Part shown: positions 1 to 6,165 of the stretch, in pieces
How positions within the stretch are numbered: the first letter of the stretch is position 1
Layout of the letters: every line of letters starts with the position of its first letter
NCBI GenBank assembly: GCA_964472545.1
Contig: CAYYNP010000435.1
Location: 1 to 6,291, forward strand
Length of the DNA stretch: 6,291 nucleotides
DNA from: CAYYNP01 sp964472545
GTDB taxonomy: Bacteria > Planctomycetota > Planctomycetia > Pirellulales > Thermoguttaceae
Direction: 5' to 3'
Translations under genes and position numbers: made by a program
The notes under the pieces: model-generated
What the model saw: the letters and a program-made list of their open reading frames with translations, nothing else
The model's database searches: none
Told to the model about the DNA's origin: nothing

Positions 1-2783
1 CCGAAGGTGATCCAGCCCTCCCGCTTCGAGTCTGCCTGGCTCTTGCCCGCCGATTCGGCCTTGCTTTCGAGTTGCCACGCCCAGCTCTTCTGCCGGCCGC
101 CACGGATGCGGTCGACGACGGCGATCAGACAGGGCACGCCGCTGCGTCCGCTGTAGTCGATGCCCATCGAACGCATGCCGGTGATGCCGCTGGGACCGAA
201 GGCCCCGGTGTGCGGCACGTCGCCGTAACGCTCGTAGAGGCTCACCACGTGGCCCGCCTCATCGACCACCGGTTTCGAGTAGACGTCGGACAAATCGATC
301 GAGATCACGCCGGAGCCGTCACGGCCGCACTCGAGATACGTCACCTTGCCGTGTGCGCCGGCGTTGATTTCGTTCTCGGAAAGCTGCACCACGTTTTCGC
401 CGTAGCGGCCCTCGGCCGGGGCGCCGATGCCGTGCGACGAAACCTGGCCCAACCCGGCCACCCGCAGCGTGCCGGCACCTTCGCCGTACGTGGCCGCGAA
501 GAACTGCGTAGTGAATTGGCTGTCGTTGCCGATCCAGTTGTTGCGGAAGCCGTAGAAGCCGAAATCGGGCGCCTGCCACACAAGCGGCATCGGGCCCTGT
601 GGCGGCTTGGGCCGCATGTCGAGCGGGTAGTTCAGAAACGCGTAGATCGGGTGCGTATCGAAGCTGCCGTAGTCGCGGCCGAAGGCGTAGCCGCTTCGCT
701 TGACGGTGAGGATCCTCTCGATCGCGGCTTCATCGTCCGACGAGCCGCCGGTGTGGTATTGCCAGGCCCAGAGCACGGTCGGCTGCCACTCGGGCCGAAT
801 CAGCGGCAGCAGCGGGGCGAAGTTCTCGTTGGCTGCGTCGCGGCCCGACTCCGGGTAATCCGAGCAGACGAACCCCGGCCGCCCGTTGATCTCCTGGCCG
901 ATCGGTTGCCGGTCGCCGCGATAGGGATGCACGAACATCGCCCGGGGCAGGTAGTCGACCCACTCGGCGTGTCCGCCGGCGTCGCGGCCGGTGACGTTGC
1001 GGAACATCAACGCGTACTTGTTGGGGCCGTCCATCGCCTGCGTGTTGGCGGCCCCCGACATGAACCCGCCGCGGCCGAGCAGTTCGGCCGCCACCATATC
1101 CATCACGTGATGGGCCACTTCGGCCGTCTTCAGGTAGCGGACGTCGGCCCCGCCGGTGCGCTGCCATTGGGCGTGATCCTGCTGCCAGGTGCGTAGCTGT
1201 TCGTCGTAGCGTGCCCGGGTGCGCGCGACGGCCTGCTGCACTTCGGCCTCGGAGAGCTCGATCAGTTTCGGTTCGGCGAAGCTCATGCCCCAGGGTTTCA
1301 TGTCGCCGATCGGGCCGGTGGTGAGCCAAGGGTACAGGCCCGGTTCGAGGCGGACCACGTCGCCGTCGGATAGCCGCACGCCGGCCAAGTAGATCGCGAC
1401 GTTGCCGTGGCCGGTGTGTACGCGGGCGTAGCGCGACTTGTCGTTCTCGAGCACCAGATAGTAATAGCTGTTCGTCCGCGTCACCACGCCGGAGGGGCCG
1501 GTCAACTCCAGCACCGTCTTGTTGTTGCTATACTCGCCGCGGTAGAGCATCTCGTCTCTGGTCAGCTTTCGCCAGGCGCGCTCAGCGTCGCCCTTGCCGA
1601 GGCGTTGGCCGACGGCCGGACGTGCGGCGCCGCGGAGTTTGTCCGTGGCGAGCGGCTCCGTCTTCACAGGAAATGCACCGGCGTAGATCCACTCCGTCGG
1701 CATCTTGCCGCTGGCAAACGGGACGACCGCCACGCCCTTGCCCGGTTTGAGGTTGTCGAGGGCCGCAACTGCGCCTTGGCTCTCCGAGATCAAGTGCGGC
1801 GGCCGTGGCTTGACCGGCTGGGGATCTCTTTCACCGGAGATGGCCAGCGCGGCCACGCCGGCCGCCCAGGTCATCGTCGGCGCGTGCGGTCCGCCGTAGT
1901 TCCAGCTTATGTGGCTGTCCATCAGGTCGCGGCGGAAGACGAGCACGTTGGCCGTGTAACAAAGGTACTCGGCCACTTCGCGGCGGAACGGCTCGTCCCA
2001 GGCGTGGTAGCAGAGGTCGTAGGCGATCGCGGCCTGTTCGAGCTTCCAGGCCCACCAGCGGCTGCGGACCCGCTTGTCGCCGTTGTCCTTGTCCTTCATC
2101 ATCGCCTCGACGCGGCGTCGGGCGTCGGCTGCCAGGGTGTTGTCGCCGGTGATCGCGAAGCGGAAGGCCGAGCCGGCCGCGCTGTCGTTCATCTTGGCCA
2201 GGGCGAGTTGCCCGAACTTGGTCTTCGCTCGCTTCCTCAACGCCGGCAGATCGCCGGCGCGGAAGAGCAGCCGCGGGTGTTCGTCACCTTGCACGGCAGC
2301 GGTGTATTGCACGGGCCGGGGCAGCACGGCCGCCCAAGCGTTACCCTCGATCGGAATCTCCCCCTTCGTGCCGCGATAGGTGCCGACGCAAGAGCCGTCG
2401 GGTTTCCTGTCGAGATCGACCGCCACCTGCAGCGGCCCGCCGGATACCCAAGGATCGCCCTTGAGCGTCAATGCGAGTTCGAGCTCGATCGCCTTGTCGG
2501 AAACCTGCGCTGCGTTGACGCGTCCGGTGTGTTCGTGCCGGTTGTAGTTGCCGGCGGTCGCCCAGACGCGTTCCCAAACGTCGCCGGTCCGCTGTAATCC
2601 GACGATGATTGACGGCTCGTTCGGCTCCTGCGTATCGCCGCGCGGCAGGGCCTCTTGCAGCACGAGGCGGATGCGCAGCGAGTCCTCACCGTCGGTCGGC
2701 GCGGGCACGGCGGCCGACGCGGAGCCGGCGGCCGCAACAACGACGGCCACCAGCAGCAGAACGGTCGTGGTCTTCAGCGGCAT
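1..2783 (-). CDS. Secreted heparinase II/III-like polysaccharide lyase, 3' end outside window
   Basis: The frame stays open for 927 codons from the ATG at 2783 to the left edge, so the C-terminus is missing. A type I signal peptide (MPLKTTTVLLLVAVVVAAAG, then SASA before AVPA) predicts export. Residues about 28-165 form a beta-rich N-terminal region I cannot name. HPRLLFRAGDLPALRKRA at 169-186 is the usual entry to the helical toroid of heparinase II/III-like lyases, followed by Trp/Tyr-rich helices and DSHISWNYGG at 289-298. Residues about 345-488 look like an inserted beta module (WIYAGAFPV 364-372; AIYLAGVRL 463-471; LEPGLYPWL 479-487). Helices resume at about 505-690. The C-terminal beta-sheet domain starts near GFYGFRNNW (742-750) and includes VSSHGIGAP (781-789) and VVDRIRGG (889-896). 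The family cleaves uronic-acid polysaccharides by beta-elimination; the substrate here is unknown. The start is supported by a strong Shine-Dalgarno. Gene and fold class are solid, enzymatic activity is inferred. Confidence 0.85.
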   Translation of the reverse strand, partial: MPLKTTTVLLLVAVVVAAAGSASAAVPAPTDGEDSLRIRLVLQEALPRGDTQEPNEPSIIVGLQRTGDVWERVWATAGNYNRHEHTGRVNAAQVSDKAIELELALTLKGDPWVSGGPLQVAVDLDRKPDGSCVGTYRGTKGEIPIEGNAWAAVLPRPVQYTAAVQGDEHPRLLFRAGDLPALRKRAKTKFGQLALAKMNDSAAGSAFRFAITGDNTLAADARRRVEAMMKDKDNGDKRVRSRWWAWKLEQAAIAYDLCYHAWDEPFRREVAEYLCYTANVLVFRRDLMDSHISWNYGGPHAPTMTWAAGVAALAISGERDPQPVKPRPPHLISESQGAVAALDNLKPGKGVAVVPFASGKMPTEWIYAGAFPVKTEPLATDKLRGAARPAVGQRLGKGDAERAWRKLTRDEMLYRGEYSNNKTVLELTGPSGVVTRTNSYYYLVLENDKSRYARVHTGHGNVAIYLAGVRLSDGDVVRLEPGLYPWLTTGPIGDMKPWGMSFAEPKLIELSEAEVQQAVARTRARYDEQLRTWQQDHAQWQRTGGADVRYLKTAEVAHHVMDMVAAELLGRGGFMSGAANTQAMDGPNKYALMFRNVTGRDAGGHAEWVDYLPRAMFVHPYRGDRQPIGQEINGRPGFVCSDYPESGRDAANENFAPLLPLIRPEWQPTVLWAWQYHTGGSSDDEAAIERILTVKRSGYAFGRDYGSFDTHPIYAFLNYPLDMRPKPPQGPMPLVWQAPDFGFYGFRNNWIGNDSQFTTQFFAATYGEGAGTLRVAGLGQVSSHGIGAPAEGRYGENVVQLSENEINAGAHGKVTYLECGRDGSGVISIDLSDVYSKPVVDEAGHVVSLYERYGDVPHTGAFGPSGITGMRSMGIDYSGRSGVPCLIAVVDRIRGGRQKSWAWQLESKAESAGKSQADSKREGWITF

Positions 2784-2789
2784 GGCTAA

Positions 2790-2796
2790 TCCTCCA
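2790..2796 (-). promoter_or_regulatory. Ribosome binding site of the heparinase-like gene
   Basis: On the minus strand the start at 2783 is preceded by TGGAGGA, with 7 nt between the GGAGG core (2791-2795) and the ATG. This near-consensus Shine-Dalgarno fixes the start. It is stronger than anything before the phosphoesterase gene and suggests that this gene is translated independently rather than by coupling across the 179-nt gap. Confidence 0.8.
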
Positions 2797-2962
2797 GGAG
2801 TCGACGAATCGTATTGCCGTGTGCTTCGAAAACTCCGCGGCCGTTCTTTTGTCGCAAGGCCAAATCAAGATACCATCGCCGCGCGCGAGCTGCAAACGGC
2901 CCCGGGGAATCGCACGGTACCGCGATCGGCATGAATCACGCGTGTTGCAGGCAGCCACCTTT

Positions 2963-3730
2963 CTACGCGCTTCGATCTGGGAGGTCGACGAGCAACGTCG
3001 GATCGAACGCGGTGAGTTGATCGGGATACCCGCGTTGGTTGCTGACGACTCGCGTGCCCGCGATTTCGTAGTCCACACAGTAGTGCGTATGTCCGTGAAT
3101 CCAGAGGGCCACGTTGTCGCCGTCCATCAGTTCCTCGGCGTTGCTGACGAAAGCCGGCGCCAGCGCGTCGTCGCGATACCGCGGCTCGGCCGAGAGGATG
3201 CTGGGTGCGTGATGCGTCACCACGACGGTCGGGCCGGCGTGATGGCGCTTCAAGGCCGTACGGAGCCATTGTCGGCTCTGACAGTGCATCGCCGCCGTGA
3301 GTTGAGGGGTGAGACGATGATATTTCGGATTGCACCGGATCTTGCGATAGTCGTTCATCTGCTCGGCAGCAACGAGCATCGAGTAGTCTCTCGTGGGATC
3401 TCCGAACAATCGAAAGTCGGTCCAGAGCGTCGCTCCCAGAAAACGTACGCCGCAACGTACTCCGCCGAGGATCACCTCGTCGTTCTCCAGGAAGGCAACG
3501 TTGGGCCCCGCCGCCGCACGCATCTCTTCCGTCAGCTTCGGCAGTGCGCCGCCGTAGTACTCGTGGTTTCCGGCAACGTAGACGACCGGCTTATCGAGCC
3601 GGTTGGCCAACTCAATGCCCTGGAGCTTGGTGCCGACGTCGCCGGCAAAGACCACAACGTCGGCATCCGTGGCGGGTACCTCCAGCGGCGCAAATTCCAG
3701 ATGGACGTCGGCCAAGATCTGCAGCTTCAT
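2963..3730 (-). CDS. Calcineurin-like metallophosphoesterase
   Basis: This 255-residue protein carries the complete metal-binding signature of the calcineurin-like phosphoesterase superfamily: DVH at 8-10, GDVG at 30-33, GNHEYY at 54-59, THHAPS at 172-177 and GHTHY at 213-217. These residues normally hold a two-metal centre that hydrolyses phosphomono- or diesters. The length fits a single-domain member. There is no signal peptide or membrane segment, so it is probably cytoplasmic. The start at 3730 is chosen because MKLQILADVHLEF is the usual beginning of the fold. An in-frame ATG at 3811 would add 27 polar residues and overlap the upstream stop by 8 nt (ATGAATGA). Neither start has a clear Shine-Dalgarno. 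The gene lies 73 nt downstream of the beta-helix gene on the same strand and is probably co-transcribed. The substrate cannot be read from the sequence, and a direct role in polysaccharide use is only guilt by association. Confidence 0.92.
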   Translation of the reverse strand: MKLQILADVHLEFAPLEVPATDADVVVFAGDVGTKLQGIELANRLDKPVVYVAGNHEYYGGALPKLTEEMRAAAGPNVAFLENDEVILGGVRCGVRFLGATLWTDFRLFGDPTRDYSMLVAAEQMNDYRKIRCNPKYHRLTPQLTAAMHCQSRQWLRTALKRHHAGPTVVVTHHAPSILSAEPRYRDDALAPAFVSNAEELMDGDNVALWIHGHTHYCVDYEIAGTRVVSNQRGYPDQLTAFDPTLLVDLPDRSA

Positions 3731-3803
3731 GTGGATTCTTGCCGGGGAGTTGCGATCTGGCTGAGTGCCGACCTTGCACTCTGACAGCGCCGCCGTATCC
3801 TGC

Positions 3804-5915
3804 TCATTCATACGCCCCCGGCACCGGCGGCAACTCGGCGGTCAGTTTTGCCGGCGTGGTGCGGCCGGCTTTGGTGTAGTCGAACGGCTTGAAGCCGAGC
3901 TTGGTGATTGCCGGGGAATCGTCGCGCAGACGAAAATCGCCGCCGCGGGCGTCGACGAACAACGGATCGGCCACGATGCTGTTGGCGTCCTGCTTGTGCT
4001 TCTGCTGCCAGGCGCCAAAGTCCATGCCGTCGGCGAACATCACCGGCTTGCCGTCGGCGTGCCAGTAGAGGTTTTCGTCGAGCGTGTAGTAACCCTCGTC
4101 GTGCGTGCCCCAGCCGCCGCCGAGAATGTAGCCACGATCGTAGAGCACGATGTTGCGTTTGAAGGTGAACGACGTGTGCAGGTCCATCCGCGCGTTGCGG
4201 CGGATCATGCACTCGATGCCGAAGGCAAAGATGTTGTTGGTCACCAGGTTGTTCTTGCCGTAGTGCTGGTCGAAGCCGCCGTCCTTGGTGTGGTGGACCA
4301 GGTTGTCGTGCAGCACCACATCGGTCGAACCCTCGTCGGTGTAAAGCCCCCAACCGCCGTATCCAAACGAGTGGACGTGGTGGATGTGGTTGTGGTGGAT
4401 GGTCGTGCCGGGTTGAATGCCCAGCGAATAGACGCCGCCCATGTCCGAGAGCACGCCCTGGCCGACGTTGTGCATGTGGTTGTAGGCGATTTCGTTATGA
4501 TGGGCCGGCGACGGGCCGTATCCCCACACCCAGCCGACCGAAACCGACGTGTAGTAGAGGTCGTGGATTTCGTTGTGCAGCACTTTGTTGTAAGGACTCT
4601 TGCCGATCCACACGCCCACGGCCGGAGGGTGCAGCCGGCCGACGTGGGCGATCGTGCAGTTTTCGATCGTGTGATGCGAGCAAAGGCCTTCCGGATCACC
4701 GGCCACTTGATGGGAGCCCTGCCAGTCGCCCGCCCCCGCGTAGCCGATCTTCACGCCGCCGGCGCCCAGGTCGACCATCTCACAGCCGCGGATCACGTTC
4801 TCGCGGCAGCCGGCCCCAAAACCCATCGCGTAGCCGCCGGTGTGCCGTATACAGCATCCGTCGATCAATAGATTTCGGGCGCCGAACGCCGTGATCGCCT
4901 CCGGCACGCCGATGGCCGCTTGCGGCATGCTCATTCCTTCGGGAGCGAGCACCCAGTTGGCGTGGGCGAAGGTCAAGCCTTCGAGATGTACGTGCTGAAC
5001 CCAACGATGTTCCGGCACGTCGCCGCGGAAGAGCACCAACTGGCCCAATCGCGGCGCGACCACCACGGTCTTGTCGGGTGTCTCGCCGTCGCGGGGGATG
5101 TACGTCAATTCGCCGCTGGGTCGATCCAAGTACCACTGCCCGGGCTCGCTCAGCGCCTCCTTTACATTGAGCACCCGATAGCGGTTGCCCTGGCGATGGG
5201 CCACGTAGTATCGCGTGCCGCGGGTCGGCCCGGTGAAGGTCACGGTCTTTTCGGCCGCGTCGATCGACTCGATCCGCATATGGGAATCGCACCAGATGTG
5301 CATGCACTGTACGGTGACGTCGCTCGGGTTCGCCCAGTCGCCGCGGAGTGCGTCGCCGGCGTAGCGGAACTGCGTGTATCCCTTTGCCCCGGCCGGCGGC
5401 TTGATCTCGCCGGCCACGTTATAGAACCCGGTCTTCGGCAGCCGCGGGCGGAAGCGGCGCTGGTTGTCGACGAACAGTTGGGTGAAGTTCCACTCGCCGC
5501 TCTTTACGCCCTCGAGTGTTGTCCGCCATCGTCCGTCGTCGCCGACCTTCCAGCCGCCGAGCCGCCGCCCGCCGCTGAAGACCGGCTGCTGGCCTTCGGC
5601 CGCCCGATAGACGACCGGCGCGTCGGCCGTGCCCGAGTCGTCCGGCTCGAAGACGATCGGCTCGTCCAGTTCGTAGCACCCGCCGGCAACGGAGACCACG
5701 ATCGGCTGCTTGCGGTCGGGTTGTTCGGCCTTCAATTGCCGCACGGCCCGTTGTGCTCGGGCGATCGTGGCGAACGGTTGCTGTGGCGTGCCGGCGCCTG
5801 CGTCGTTGCCGTCGAGGGCGACGTAGAAGTCGGCCGCAGTGGCAGCGGTCGATATGGCGGCCAGCACAATCGCAGCAAAGAGAACCGATGCGATCCGGCG
5901 AGCGTGAGCGTTCAT
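3804..5915 (-). CDS. Secreted right-handed parallel beta-helix protein, probable glycoside hydrolase
   Basis: The protein has 703 residues. It opens with a signal peptide (residues 1-27, AATA then ADF), so it is exported. Residues 29-60 (DFYVALDGNDAGAGT, then PFATIARAQRAVRQL) match the usual N-terminal cap of secreted beta-helix carbohydrate-active proteins. Residues about 75-300 form a beta-rich region with DSGTADAPVVYRAAEG (93-108) and FTQLFVDNQRRFRPRLP (144-160). Rungs of roughly 22-30 residues run from about 305 to 600, with recurring Asn/His turns such as LHNEIHDLYY, AYNHMHNVGQG, HHNHIHHVHSFG and LHDNLVHHTKDGG. The C-terminal part has ADPLFVDARGGDFRLRDDSPA (649-669), a common closing motif. 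The layout resembles GH141 and, less closely, GH120, but the family is not certain and the catalytic residues are unproven (candidates are D491, D527, E528). It is the first gene of a possible three-gene unit that ends with a heparinase-like gene, consistent with extracellular or periplasmic glycan breakdown. Confidence 0.93.
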   Translation of the reverse strand: MNAHARRIASVLFAAIVLAAISTAATAADFYVALDGNDAGAGTPQQPFATIARAQRAVRQLKAEQPDRKQPIVVSVAGGCYELDEPIVFEPDDSGTADAPVVYRAAEGQQPVFSGGRRLGGWKVGDDGRWRTTLEGVKSGEWNFTQLFVDNQRRFRPRLPKTGFYNVAGEIKPPAGAKGYTQFRYAGDALRGDWANPSDVTVQCMHIWCDSHMRIESIDAAEKTVTFTGPTRGTRYYVAHRQGNRYRVLNVKEALSEPGQWYLDRPSGELTYIPRDGETPDKTVVVAPRLGQLVLFRGDVPEHRWVQHVHLEGLTFAHANWVLAPEGMSMPQAAIGVPEAITAFGARNLLIDGCCIRHTGGYAMGFGAGCRENVIRGCEMVDLGAGGVKIGYAGAGDWQGSHQVAGDPEGLCSHHTIENCTIAHVGRLHPPAVGVWIGKSPYNKVLHNEIHDLYYTSVSVGWVWGYGPSPAHHNEIAYNHMHNVGQGVLSDMGGVYSLGIQPGTTIHHNHIHHVHSFGYGGWGLYTDEGSTDVVLHDNLVHHTKDGGFDQHYGKNNLVTNNIFAFGIECMIRRNARMDLHTSFTFKRNIVLYDRGYILGGGWGTHDEGYYTLDENLYWHADGKPVMFADGMDFGAWQQKHKQDANSIVADPLFVDARGGDFRLRDDSPAITKLGFKPFDYTKAGRTTPAKLTAELPPVPGAYE

Positions 5916-5922
5916 TCGTCGT

Positions 5923-5928
5923 TCCTTT
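5923..5928 (-). promoter_or_regulatory. Ribosome binding site of the beta-helix gene
   Basis: The minus strand reads AAAGGA ahead of the ATG at 5915, with 7 nt between the motif and the start. This supports the assigned start, which also yields a well-formed signal peptide directly at the N-terminus. Confidence 0.7.
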
Positions 5929-6048
5929 CTTCATCAGCAAGCGAAAGCACTTTCTCCAATATGGCACCAGTATGGCCGACGCTCCCGGCAACGCAAGTCC
6001 TTCCCGACGCGGCAAATTGCCAACGAGGGAGTGGCACCCTATGCGCCT

Positions 6049-6074
6049 CGTTCCCAAACTCCGGTTTGGGAACG
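6049..6074 (+). repeat. Palindromic hairpin A (11-bp stem)
   Basis: The left arm CGTTCCCAAAC (6049-6059) pairs perfectly with GTTTGGGAACG (6064-6074) around the loop TCCG. The apex reads CTCCG on the plus strand. The hairpin is not followed by a T-run, so it does not look like a standard intrinsic terminator. Confidence 0.9.
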
Positions 6075-6082
6075 CATCGTCC

Positions 6083-6099
6083 GCCAATCTCTGATTGGC
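6083..6099 (+). repeat. Hairpin 2 (7-bp stem)
   Basis: GCCAATCTCTGATTGGC is a perfect stem of GCCAATC and GATTGGC around the loop TCT. The apex reads CTCTG on the plus strand, as in hairpin A but with a different stem. Confidence 0.8.
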
Positions 6100-6116
6100 T
6101 GCTCAATGTAACCGTC

Positions 6117-6131
6117 CGAAGCAGAGCTTCG
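6117..6131 (-). repeat. Hairpin 3 (6-bp stem)
   Basis: On the plus strand CGAAGC and GCTTCG pair around the loop AGA. On the minus strand it reads CGAAGCTCTGCTTCG, giving the same CTCTG apex. It is preceded on the minus strand by CCT, so it reads CCTCG at its left edge, like hairpin A. Confidence 0.8.
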
Positions 6132-6139
6132 AGGAAACG

Positions 6140-6165
6140 CGTTCCCAAACCGGAGTTTGGGAACG
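6140..6165 (-). repeat. Palindromic hairpin B, exact inverted copy of hairpin A
   Basis: CGTTCCCAAAC (6140-6150) and GTTTGGGAACG (6155-6165) flank the loop CGGA. The 26 bp are the exact reverse complement of 6049-6074. The similarity extends weakly outward: on the minus strand B is preceded by CTGCATCTTCT, and on the plus strand A is preceded by TATGCGCCT. Confidence 0.9.

Larger units (their letters stand above)
6049..6165. repeat. Composite palindromic repeat of four hairpins bounded by inverted copies
   Basis: About 117 bp hold four perfect hairpins in a row: 6049-6074, 6083-6099, 6117-6131 and 6140-6165. The outer two are exact reverse complements of each other over 26 bp. All four share the apex CTCYG, read on the plus strand in the first two and on the minus strand in the last two, while the stems differ and remain fully paired. 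The loops in order are TCCG, TCT, AGA, CGGA, which is itself a reverse-complement-symmetric order. This looks like a REP- or MITE-type intergenic element rather than a simple terminator. It has no ORF of its own and no transposase gene in the window. Confidence 0.8.

Noticed and set aside
730..1329. A 199-codon minus-strand open frame inside the heparinase-like gene
   Set aside because: It is in a different frame from the heparinase-like gene, is Arg/Gly-rich with no motif, and the gene that overlaps it is supported by a signal peptide, a Shine-Dalgarno and family motifs.
2909..2926. Imperfect palindrome around CGGTACCG in the gap before the heparinase-like gene
   Set aside because: It has a 2-nt bulge and short arms, with no T-run and no second copy in the window, so it is not enough for an operator or terminator call.
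6011..6021. Small palindrome GGCAAATTGCC
   Set aside because: The arms are 5 bp with a 1-nt centre, which is expected by chance in a sequence of this length.
6049..6165. CRISPR array
   Set aside because: The copies are only two, in inverted rather than direct orientation, separated by 65 bp that contain further hairpins, and no cas gene is seen.
6049..6165. Intrinsic transcription terminator
   Set aside because: The stems are strong but none is followed by a T-run on either strand, and no gene is seen to end nearby.
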